NCBI GenBank assembly: GCA_003991915.1 | Contig: RQTK01000093.1 | Span: 546,645-610,644 of the forward strand | Source: Elysia chlorotica | Lineage: Eukaryota; Mollusca; Gastropoda; Plakobranchidae | Reading direction: 5' to 3' | Length of the DNA stretch: 64,000 nucleotides | Translations under genes and position numbers: made by a program | The notes under the pieces: model-generated | Databases searched by the model: none | Told to the model about the DNA's origin: nothing | What the model saw: the letters and a program-made list of their open reading frames with translations, nothing else | Shown: positions 1 through 11,800 of the stretch, one piece after another | Numbering within the stretch: position 1 is the first letter of the stretch | How the letters are laid out: each line of letters opens with the position of its first letter

Positions 1-349
1 TACTACTCCTACTCCTACTCCGGCTGCCGAAGTAATATTTTAAATGCGAGTAAAGTTACCACAGCCTTTGGAAGCACTGGTCACATAATAGTTGGAGTCC
101 AACACGTTTATCCGAAAGTTCTTTGTCGTTACAAATATCGTTTCCTGTTTATCCAATAAAGACATTAATTCATTTACCTCAATCCAAAACAGTTGTTGTA
201 ACTAGTACGTACCATAAACACTAATCGTAGAGTCATGTGACTCCAACAATGCCAGGAAGATTCCAGCGTTTCCCTAGAACTGCCCCACGACCAGGTGAGG
301 GGAGAGCCTCCCGGGGAGCCAGCGGGTACACGACCTGGAGTCCGGCCTG

Positions 350-420
350 CCACACACACACACACACGCACATACACACACATACACGCTCGCACGCATG
401 CACACGCACACACACACACT
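350..420. repeat. CA microsatellite
   Basis: Interrupted (CA)n with GCACG variants. Confidence 0.9.
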
Positions 421-1161
421 GATCACAGGAGGCGCTTGAGTTTTTGTCTCCCCCTGGCTATGGTTAGTCAAGTTCGAACCTCCCTTTGCCAAGAATGCCA
501 AGAAAATAATGGCGGCGGAAAGCATAGTGCATTTAGCATGCATGTATCGCACACTGGTAAGCTGTGCCCCTAACACACACCCATAGAGCCACGGCGCCTT
601 CTACTAACCCCCCCTCCCCCCCAAATCCCGCCGTTTTTTTTATCCCACTCGGCGTAGATCGAAATCCTTCAAGGGGAGTCCGGTCGTTCCGCTTGATTGG
701 AGCCGTCAGATTATCTGGCTATTGTCGCGCAATGTGCGAGGCTTGTGTGTACAGTGCTCCTTCAAAACCTACTAATCAACTAATGTAAGGATTAACAACA
801 CTGTGCATTTATGTATGTCAGTTCAGGTCTTAATTTTGTATTGAAATGAAGTCTACATTAATTTACTCATGTCTTGGCACAGTGGTAAAAAATAACATGT
901 AATGAACTAATACTATTGGAATATTTTTCTAACTCAGAACGTAAATGGCTGTTTTGGAATATTGTGGAGAAATTGGCGAATGCAGTGAAAGACAACTAGT
1001 TAATCCTCATATTTTAATGTTGGCATAAAGACGTTCTTTAAATCAAATTGAATTGGCTTATAGTCATAGTAAGAGTACGAGTACTCAACAAGCCAGTTAC
1101 TAATAGCGGATTCATGCTTGGGGTCCAAAAAAGCGGCTTTATCTTCTCCGTTGGAGTCTTT

Positions 1162-1685
1162 GATGTGAAGCTTGTAAAGCTAGATCACTTTCCAACATCC
1201 GCCGCCATCGATGTGAAGCTTGTAAAGCTAGATCACTTTCCAACATCCGCCGCCATCGATGTGAAGCTTGTAAAGCTAGATCATCTTCCAACATCCGCCG
1301 CCATCGATGTGAAGCTTGTAAAGCTAGATCATCTTCCAACATCCGCCGCCATCGATGTGAAGCTTGTAAAGCTAGATCACTTTCCAACATCCGCCGCCAT
1401 CGATGTGAAGCTTGTAAAGCTAGATCATCTTCCAACATCCGCCGCCATCGATGTGAAGCTTGTAAAGCTAGATCACTTTCCAACATCCGCCGCCATCGAT
1501 GTGAAGCTTGTAAAGCTAGATCATCTTCCAACATCCGCCGCCATCGATGTGAAGCTTGTAAAGCTAGATCATCTTCCAACATCCGCCGCCATCGATGTGA
1601 AGCTTGTAAAGCTAGACCATCTTCCAACACCCGCCGCCATCGATGTGAAGCTTGTAAAGCTAGACCATCTTGCAACATCCGCCGC
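1162..1685. repeat. 48-bp minisatellite, about 11 units
   Basis: The unit starts GATGTGAAGCTTGTAAAGCT. The period is divisible by three and lacks stops on both strands, producing long false reading frames. A few T/C positions vary between units. Confidence 0.95.
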
Positions 1686-1894
1686 GTGTCCAGTCCTGGG
1701 GAGGCGGGCAGCTCTGTGCCAGTTTGAAGCGAGCGCGCCGTCAAGCCGTGTATTTCAAGCGCTCTAGATATCCCTGCGGGTCGGTGCTAGCTTAGCAAAG
1801 CGGGCCCTTTTGTAGACTTCACTCCAGAAAAGGCCAACAAATTAATGTAGCACCACTGTTAGGAAAGCCGCTCTCTCCAAGCTTTGCGTCTCCT

Positions 1895-2015
1895 ACGTTC
1901 CCAGAGGCGATCCTCTATGGAGACGGGTCCCAAGCCTAACGTCTGAGAATTTTACATGCTGCTACACAGAAACAGTGCGGGGCTGTCATAGTCGTCACAC
2001 TACACGGACCCCGAT
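1895..2015 (-). mobile_element. Degraded SINE family A fragment
   Basis: Carries GGTCCCAAGCCTAACGTCTG, a CTGCTACACAGAAACAGTG body and CACGGACCC, in the order of a minus-oriented family A body. Confidence 0.5.
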
Positions 2016-2233
2016 CTAACTAGTAGAAGTTCTACGGAAATAACGCTGAACATCCTCTGCTTGTGGTTCTTAACAATTCTTTTGCTCTTTTCATAAATTT
2101 CTGCATATGTGCATTGAGAATTTTGTTTCCGGGTTTGATACCTAGGCTGCAGGCCGACTCGTTGCATTCAACGCTGCTTTCCATCTAGTGTGACTATACA
2201 GAGTTACTGTTCAGTGTTTATGAGCATCTGTGT

Positions 2234-2294
2234 GTGAGAGAGAGAGAGAGAGACAGGCAGAGAGAGAGAGAGAGAGAGAGAAAGAGACAAAGAA

Positions 2295-2386
<92 letters not shown>

Positions 2387-2397
2387 CAGAGAGAGAC

Positions 2398-2458
<61 letters not shown>

Positions 2459-2480
2459 CAGAGAGAGATATATATATATT
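2234..2480. repeat. GA-rich microsatellite
   Basis: (GA)n with scattered CAGA interruptions, ending in a short TA run. Confidence 0.95.
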
Positions 2481-2775
2481 GTTGTTAAACCAAGGCCAAA
2501 TCTAAGTGTTGGTGTTTTTCCCTCTATTTATCTTTGATATTTTTATTATATGTTTTTATTGTCAAACGTATGTAAATGTTGCCGTATGAACAAAAAAGAA
2601 GAGCGTGTTCAAGGAATGTTTACATTTTGAATCTGTGAAGGCGCCACATTATGTTCATCCAATACAATGATAATTATTTAAACCTCAAGCTGGACACAGG
2701 CTAAAACCCTGCGGCTCGAGGACGTCAAACAAATACTGGTTCCATCTCTGTAGAAACACCAAACAGGCAAGAACC

Positions 2776-5700
2776 AGCAATTCAACGGAAATTGTTTTAT
2801 TACAAGCTTTAATACAAGTATATATATAAAAGTTATAAATGTACGCATTCTAAAGATAAAAGTGTTTTAAAAAGTCCACAGTCTGCCAGCGCCAGTCTGA
2901 CCAGTTAAAATCGTACAACGAAACAGTTTGAAAACAGCTCGCCCAAGTTCGAGTCATCATTTTGAAAGCAGGGAGAGGCGGTTACATTTCAATGTAAAAA
3001 TCAATTATGTAGGAAATAAATATATATTCCTTATTTTCTTGTCTATAATGTCCTCCTTCATCATTGACTCAGTTAGATCGATAAAAGCAGACAGCATCAG
3101 TTAGCGACAACAATAGCTTTTAAATTAGCTACACATACAATGGCGAATATATAATGTAAGGCTTAATAGTATGTTCATAAAATATATAACAAAAGAAAAA
3201 ATATTCGAGGACGGATTCAGTTTAGTAAAACACATAGGAATATAAATCTTTGGGGCTTCATGAAAACATTTATAAATAAAATGCAATGAAAATACATCAA
3301 CATGAAAATGAAGCAGATCTTTCAAAAGCATAACTTTATCTGTTAGTTTCAGTTTATGTAAGATTCTGTTTCTGTTTACGCGTGAAGAATGCCAGAAAAG
3401 ATGTAATAAAGGTCTCCAATTATATATTCCATATTTAGCTTTTGTATATTAAGCGCAACATTGTTTTTTTAAATACAACTTCTTGCATTCCTCAAAACCA
3501 TCCATCTATCTGTCCTCGCAGAAAGTTGCAAAAGAGTTAACATAAACCGGAACTCAGTTCTAGAAAGTGGAGCCATTCCGTTATAAACAAACACAGTACA
3601 AGACAATTCCCCAGATTTGAATATTGAAACTATAGTTAGGACTGCCATCTATCATAAAAGAAACCACTCGAAAGTCTGATGATGTAGTACATTGCGAAAA
3701 ACCTTGCCACCACTGGGTTAAAGACTTTACATCGTGATACATAAATATAACATGAATAAGAGGATTTATGTAAAAACAACTCATGATATAAAAATATGAA
3801 ATTGAATCTGACAGTATCTTCAGCAAAATGTCACCTCATTCTTAAAGGGTCTTTCAGGATCATTGATTGCCTACGCAAATCCAACATCATCACAAATAAA
3901 GCATATAAGTATTCTTGAAGTATACATTTTCTTTTGTAATTTACAAAAATCCTTTTTAATTACAAAGAGTGCAGTTTCAAGCTGTTATCCCATAGTCTTA
4001 TCAATAATTTATACAAGATAGAAAAATGTGTGTTAATTGTTATCTTAGAACACGAGATTCAAAATTAATGGTTAGGAGTAATTTATAACACATACTCAGA
4101 AGTAAAAAAAACTAAAAAACAATATTATTGTCATCTATAAAAGAATATCACAGCCAATAGCCAAACTATCACAGATTGCAGTACATGATCAGAGGAACTA
4201 TCAAGTAAATTTAAATACGGCATAGCCACTGAGAATAGAACTATAATATGATCAAGTGTGTAAATACATATAAGAAACAATGCAATGCAACCTAGTTAGG
4301 TTTATCAATGCTAATTGAAAAACGGCTTTGATAAACTTATAATAAATAGAAATATCACTAAATCTAAAAAGTTGATATACTATCAATAACATACTTCACG
4401 TGTTGAATACAATGATATAGCCTTCTAAAGACACTCTTTCAATACTTGAGGTACATTCCTAGAACTTGTTTATTTATAAGTACTTGTTAATTGTAAGTAG
4501 CTTAAAGTGTTTATTCAAGTTTGTTATTAGCATGAAGCAAGTATTACCAAGCATAAAACGGTATGCATGAGATCACAGAGAAAGAGCTAACAACATGAAA
4601 TAATAAGGCAAAAGTAACACTTTATACTTCGCTCATGAGTGATGATAAAATAATTGGAAATTAAAGAAACTTTGACAATATTCTAATTACGAGTGATTAA
4701 ACAAAATTTTAGTTTTCACCACAGATAGTTATGATGGTGAACAGTACTACCACACCCAGTCACCCGTGCCAAACCCAGACTGGCAACCTTCGCCTTGGGC
4801 GGCCTTCAAAGTGCTGGGGTTGAGATAAAATGAAAAACAATCTCATTCCTCTAAACCATGGGCTTGCTACAAGAAGATGGGACCAGTTTGTGAAGCTTCC
4901 CACCGGCAAAGCACAACATGACCTTTGACTTTGTCACTAATTAGCCGTGTTATTTGAACTAGACCCTTCATGACTTGTCACAGCAAATAGTTAGGTCTAT
5001 ACGTGTAAGACATAAACTAGACTTGATTTCAAATGAATCTTGATATGAATAATTCTCAATGCAAGTTCATTGGCATTCTTGACCCCAAGCAGTTTTTTAC
5101 TTAGAACGCTAAACACACGTGTCATGGTGTCATGATTAAAACATGACTTGTCACAGCAAATAGTTAGGTCTATACGTGTAAGACATAAACTAGACTTGAT
5201 TTCAAATGAATCTTGATATGAATAATTCTCAATGCAAGTTCATTGGCATAATTGACCCCAAGCAGTTTTTTACTTAGAACGCTAACAACACGTGTCATGG
5301 TGTCATGATGAAAGATAGATTCCCCTCCATGCCGCCAGTTTTTTACTTAGAACGCTAAACATGCGTGTCATGATGTCATGATTTAATATAGATTCCCCTC
5401 CACGCCGCCAGTTTTTTACTTAGAACGCTAAACATGTGTGTCATGATGTCATGATTAAATATAGATTCCCCCCCCCCCTCCGTACAGCCAGTTTTTGACT
5501 TAGAACGCTAAACACAGGTGTCATGATTAAATATAGATTCCCCTCCATGCCTAGACCATAGATATCACAATACAAGGGCAATGATTAAAGCTAACACTTA
5601 ATAAATAGAATATACACAGTATGGATTGCACTACAAGCCTATCAAGTTACGGAAAAAAACATCAAATAGAAATGATTATTGATAAAAATGTATTAAATAG

Positions 5701-5834
5701 ACTAGTCTACTTGCAGATAACTGCATAATAATAAATTAAATTGTTACTTTTGTTAGATAAGGCGCCAAACATAAAAAATGTATGCAGTACGCTGTTTATA
5801 TTTATAGTGACGTCTTTCTTTTTTAAGTCTTGTT
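2776..5834 (-). other. Probable 3' UTR of the CIBAR gene
   Basis: Downstream of the CIBAR stop the minus strand is AT-rich with no convincing coding exon for 3 kb. It reaches an AATAAA at 2796-2801 (read on the minus strand). The span includes a roughly 175-bp tandem duplication at 4966-5300 and several shorter copies of its right part up to 5550. It also holds a repeat core at about 4736-4785 that recurs inverted near 62412-62465. The UTR extent is inference from the polyadenylation motif alone; an earlier signal may be used. Confidence 0.4.
4966..5550. repeat. Nested tandem duplication
   Basis: A roughly 175-bp dimer (ACATGACTTGTCACAGCAAA start), whose last part, CAGTTTTTTACTTAGAACGC with GTGTCATGATG, continues as three more 70-bp units. 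Confidence 0.8.
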
Positions 5835-8800
5835 TCACTTGTAATCACTTTCATCATCTTCATCATCATCCTCATCATAATCATCATCTGTGTCCTCATC
5901 GTCAACATCATTGTAGATCATCTACAGTAATAATAAAAGAGAAAGACAAATGGAAGTTCTTGTTAAAAGTTACCATTAAACTAAAGCTCAAACTAACAGC
6001 TTCAACAATGGCCGTTTGGTTTGTAAACCTTAAAATTTGTATTGAACTTTCTGAACAAAAAATCCAAAAGGCGATGAATCTCAATGGTAGAGAAACCATG
6101 TGTTTGTTTTTATAGAAATTATCATTTCTTACATAAACATTTCAAATGTAATATTTAGTCCTGGCTGCGATTAATGAATTAATGTCTTTATCTGTTCTGA
6201 AGTTTTGAGGCAATAATATTATCTCTTAAATAATTATGTAAATCAGAAGCAAAACTCACATCAATTAGTGTAAGCTGCAAAACATGTAGTTTTTAACTTG
6301 GATTCACGGGTTTATTTTCTAAGCAAGTTCAAGGTCACTCATTGAATTCATGAAACATCTAAATTAGTGATTTTAAAAAGCTAAAAATGGCAAACAAAGA
6401 AAAAAATGACAACATTGTTCTAAAATAATTATGGTTCACTGGCAAACTCTACCACGCTTTATTGGTTCACAATGAATAAAAGATTAAATCATTTTAAAAT
6501 GACGGACAAACATGGAGATTTTTTTTTTACACAGATAAAAATGTGTGAGATTGCGACTTGCCCGGCATGAGATGGAAGTGTGTCTGTCCCAGTCTTGTGA
6601 GGCGAACCACACAGAACAAATTTATGTGCCCAAACTGCGGGTTTTCAATTACTACACAGAACAGGATTTTATGGAAGTGTGGCTGTCCCAGTCTTGTGAT
6701 GCGATTCACACAAAACAAATGTGCCCAAACTGCGGGTTTTCAATTACTACACTGAACAGGATTTTACTTTAAAACTTGCAGACATGAAGGGAGTATGAAT
6801 GAACGTTTTTTAAATTAGTTTTGTAATATAATGTTTAAAGATTTTTTCGTTCATTGGCAATGGTAGTAAAATTACTCTTTTTTTTTAAGCGAAATAAATT
6901 GCTTTTAAAATTTAAAAATTCAGTTAGCGCAGATTTATAAACATTGAAAGCTTGTTAAGATACAGACAAAGATTGAACTTGCAGCCAACATCGTGGGAGA
7001 AGAAAGCGTTTGAAATTTAAGGACTAGTCAGCAAGGTATTTGGTACATGTGTATGCACAATACATGTGCAAATCATAAGAATTGTCACCACAACACATGT
7101 TAAAACAAAAAGACTAGTCAAAAATATTAGTACCTCACAAACAGTAGATGTGAAACTAAAACACTAGCTAGAAATGTTAGTAGTACATGGGCGGTTGATA
7201 TTATTTTACTCGCCAGTGATTAGTAATAAATGTGCAGTTGATACGTTTTTTTACTAGAAATCAATGTTAGTAGCACCTGTGCAGTTATTACTACTTTACT
7301 CGCCAGCGATATTAGTAGTACATGTGAGATTGTTGTTGTTTTTTTCTTTACTAGAAATCAATGTCAGTAGCACGTGTGCACTTCATACTAAGATACTAAG
7401 AGATAAACTTTATTCATCCAGTTTGGACATTTTTTCTGGGCATAGCCCACATTTATGGGTTCATTAATAGCACATGTGTGGTTAATACTATTTTACTAGA
7501 AATCAATGTTAGTAGTACATGTGTGGTTAATACTATTTTACTAGAAATCAATGTTAGTAGTACATGTGTGGTTAATACTATTTTACTAGAAATCAATGTT
7601 AGTAGTACATGTGTGGTTAATACTATTTTACTAGAAATCAATGTTAGTAGTACATGTGTGGTTAATACTATTTTACTAGAAATCAATGTTAGTAGTACAT
7701 GTGTGGTTAATACTATTTTACTAGAAATCAATGTTAGTAGCACATGTGTGGTTAATACTATTTTACTAGAAATCAATGTTAGTAGTACATGTGTGGTTAA
7801 TACTATTTTACTAGAAATCAATGTTAGTGGCACATGTGCGGTTAATACTTTTTTACTCGCCAGATATGTCAGTTGTGAGGTATCAACTTACAACAAAAGT
7901 AAAACATAAAAAGTGTTCAGGACATAGAAATGGTGCTCGTGTCAAAATCACGATCAGAATCAGAGTCTAAGGGGAGGTGCAGCGAGGAGACCTGTGAAGG
8001 ATATCAAAGTTTGGGCGAGAAATTTGAGAATTTTATTGATCAGCCTCAAGAGAGTTCTAGATTCGCCCCCTCCTAGGAGCCTACTCTGGCTGATACAAGT
8101 AATAATAATATCCTTCAGCCATCGTGACAAATCTGTCTTTCTCTCTGACTGGTTTCTATGGCTGATACAAAAACAAAAACCTTCAGCCACCGTGACAAAT
8201 CTGTCTTTCTCTCTGACTGGTTTCTATGGCTGATACAAACAGCCTTCAGCCACCGTGACAAATCTGTCTTTCTCTCTGACTGGTTTCTATGGCTGATACA
8301 AACAGCCTTCAGCCACCGTGACAAATCTGTCTTTCTCTCTGACTGGTTTCTATGGCTGATACAAACAGCCTTCAGCCACCGTGACAAATCTGTCTTTCTC
8401 TCTGACTGGTTTCTATGGCTGATACAAACAGCCTTCAGCCACCGTGACAAATCTGTCTTTCTCTCTGACTGGTTTCTATGGCTGATACAAACAGCCTTCA
8501 GCCATCGTGACAAATCTGTCTTTCTCTCTGACTGGTTTCTATGGCTGATACAAACAGCCTTCAGCCATCGTGACAAATCTGTCTTTCTCTCCAATCTCTG
8601 ACTGGTTTTTATCGCTATTAGAAAAGATAACAGGCCCCATGAATGCTGCATCAAGTGTGATTGGATTGAGGAGAGGCAGACCACTGGAATAATTATAAGC
8701 AGCTTTGGAATTTTTATTTACCACAGTGGTAGAAGCCGGTTTTAGTGAAAGTGGTCGAAAAATGATTGCACTTTGTGGGATTAGAACCCTCGACTTGCAG

Positions 8801-11800
8801 ATGCAGCAGGACCGAATTGCCTTGCCACTTAAAGCAAACATGGTTTATACCACTAGACCACTGTGGAAAAATACCTAAAAAATTCCTAATCTATCTTTAA
8901 TTATTCCAGTGGTCTGCCTTTCCTGAATCTAATTTATAAATTACAAAAAATTGGATTTTCCCAATCAAGAAAGCAAATCACTTAAAGAGACTTAGTAAGA
9001 GCCCAAGCCATGAAACTCCTTTTTTTTAGGAGCGTAGTGGTATAGCTGTAAAAAAAATGACCGCATTGAGTGGCAAGGTAATTTGGTGCCGCTGCATCTA
9101 CAAGTCGAGGGTTCTAATCCCACAAAGTGCAATCACTGTTCAACCATTTTTACTAAAAGCCTACTTATACCACTGTGAAAAAATACCTACAGAATTTCAA
9201 ATCTACTTATCAAGTAAGATTGGCAGCATTATTAAAATTCCCCATACAGGCACAAAGCCCTCGCAAAGCGACACCAAACTTTACACCATTAAAAAAATAA
9301 TTAACATGTGGAGAAGGTTAATTTTTTGAAACAAAATCTCATTAGTTGAAGATGCATAGATTAGGAATGTTTGACAATCTTCCCTTTCAAAATGTCTATT
9401 TTGACAAATGTTGTAGTCTTTCTCTATGAAGAATATATTAAGATTTAGATGAGCTTTTTTTTATTTCTAAAATTACATAGACATCATCAGATTATTTCAT
9501 GTCAAAATTGGCAATTTTAGTTTTTAAGTGAAGTTAGGTGATACAAAAAAGAAAAAAATTTCAAAAGTTAAAATGTCTCTTTTTTATTATATTTAACCCA
9601 TAATTTACCAGCCATCTGACAATTTTACTGTGATAAATTACCGGGTCAAGGGGCATAACTCTATTTTTTTTCATACTTCGGTCATAAAAATCTTTAATAA
9701 CATCTTAATCATGAAAAATAAAATTATGTGAATAATACCATATTTTGCAGAAATGGATAAGCTTTTAATTGATATACAACATGCTGATACAATATGGCAT
9801 CTACTGTCTGAAAAAAAATAATAAAGAGAAAAATGGAACAACGAATTTGGTTTTTGGTCTGTTTCATTGAAACTTTCAATGTTTTGCCACAGAACAGAAC
9901 CAGGAATGTAAAGTTTGAAAAAATCAATAGCATCTGCAGATTAATCAAAGTCTAAAATATAAATGATTGGGCCTGTTCTGCAGGTAGATAGCTCTACTTC
10001 AACATCATGAAGGGTAGAGGACTAGGGGAAAGGGCTGTTTGGATCGTTTGGAGTGGGGTCAGAATCTAGATCTAGATCTAGATTATCATCTAGATCTAGA
10101 TCTAGATTATCATCACTGTCTTCTTCTTCCTCATCACCTCCATGTTCAAACTCAATATCATTCTCCTCATTGCCCTCCTCTTCATCTACAGGGCTGTCTT
10201 TCTCTACAAAGTCTTCTTGAGAAAAGTGTCTAGCCAAGTCATTGAGGAAATTAAAAGCCGTTTTTAAAAAAATCACGGCTTTGAAACCAGTCAACCGATT
10301 CACATGCGGTAAACTGAAAATGAAACTAGAACGTTTCAGCAATGCGAGGAACTCTTCTTCGAGAAAGTATAAAAATTATAAATAGGCGTTATTCCGTATT
10401 ATAAAAGTGTATGCAAAACCAGTTTCATAGCGGGCGATAGCGGGCGATCCGGGATAATACCATAACGGGCGATAGCGGGCGCTACGGTAAATTATGGGTT
10501 AAGACACATACATGAAAAATAACAGCATCTGTCTTTCTCTCCAATCTCTGACCGGTTTCTATGGCTGATACAAACAGCCTTCAGCCATCGTGACAAATCT
10601 GTCTTTCTCTCCAATCTCTGACTGGTTTCTATCGCTATTAGAAAAGATAACAGGCCCCATGAATGCTGCATCAAGTGTGATTGGATTGAGGAGAGGCAGA
10701 CCACTGGAATAATTATAAGCAGCTTTGGAATTTTTATTTACCACAGTGGTAGAAGCCGGTTTTAGTGAAAGTGGTCGAAAAATGATTGCACTTTGTGGGA
10801 TTAGAACCCTCGACTTGCAGATGCAGCAGGACCGAATTGCCTTGCCACTTAAAGCAAACATGGTTTACACCACTAGACCACTGTGGAAAAATACCTAAAA
10901 AATTCCTAATCTATATCTATAATTATTCCAGTGGTCTGCCTTTCCTAAATCTAATTTATAAATTTAAAAAAATTGAATTTTCCCAAACAAGATAGCAAAT
11001 CACTTAAAGAGACTTAGTAAGAGCCCAAGCCATGAAACTCCTTTTTTTTTAGGAGCGTAGTGGTCTAGTGGTAAAAAATATGACCGCATTTAGTGGCAAG
11101 ACGATTTGGTGCCGCTGCATCTACAAGTCGAGGGTTCTAATCCCACAAAGCGCAATCATTGTTCGATCATTTTTACTAAAAGCCTACTTATACCACTGTG
11201 AAAAAATACCTAAAGAATTTCAAATCTACTTATCAAATAAGATTGGCAGGATTATTAAAATTCCCCATACCAGGCACTAAGCCGTCGGAAAGTGACACCA
11301 ACCTTTACAACATTAAAAAAACAATAAACATGTGGAGAAGGTTAATTTTTTGAAACAATATCTCATTAGTTGAAGATGCATAGATTAGGAATGTTGAACA
11401 CTTTAACTGCCCATTTTGACAATCTTCCCTTTCAAAATGTCTATTTTGACAAATGTTGATATTTATAGTCTTTCTCTATGAAGAATATATTAATATTTAG
11501 ATGAGCTTTTTTTTTTATTTCTAAAATTACATAGACATTATCAGATTATTTCATGTCAAAATTGGTAATTTTAGTTTTTAAGTAAAGTTAGGTGTCGATA
11601 CAAAAAAGAAAAAAAAATTAAAATTGCAGTAAAGCAGCTGTTGCTAACATGCAGAAGTGATGGAGAAAGAAAAAACTTAAGGCGAGGAATAAGCACACAA
11701 AAAATATATATATTGAGAAAAGTGAACGTGCAGAGCAGAGAAAGTCGGAGAACGTCCACGCCACACTGACCCCGTGACGTCTCTGTCGAGGCGACGGCCC

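Noticed and set aside
1048-1767. 239-aa open frame and its 201-aa antisense partner
   Set aside because: They are the 48-bp minisatellite read in frame; a period divisible by three keeps both strands open.
2230-2505. Arg-Glu repeat protein frames
   Set aside because: Translation of a GA microsatellite; the same applies at 54322-54615.
5741-6115. 124-aa plus-strand frame
   Set aside because: It is antisense to the CIBAR last exon, whose minus-strand acidic tail, stop and phase fit the family.
7453-7909. Repetitive membrane-like frames
   Set aside because: 45-bp minisatellite with no conserved flanks or splice context.
8115-8684. Repeat protein frames with SHRDKSVFLSDW units
   Set aside because: 63-bp minisatellite; the frame is open by period only.
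9040-9125. Functional tRNA gene
   Set aside because: A-box and B-box-like motifs are present, but no cloverleaf pairing is evident, and the unit recurs as part of a foldback or SINE repeat.
10022-10342. Acidic frame as the CIBAR C-terminus
   Set aside because: It lies inside the piggyBac-type termini, and a better acidic last exon with correct phase and stop exists at 5835-5921.
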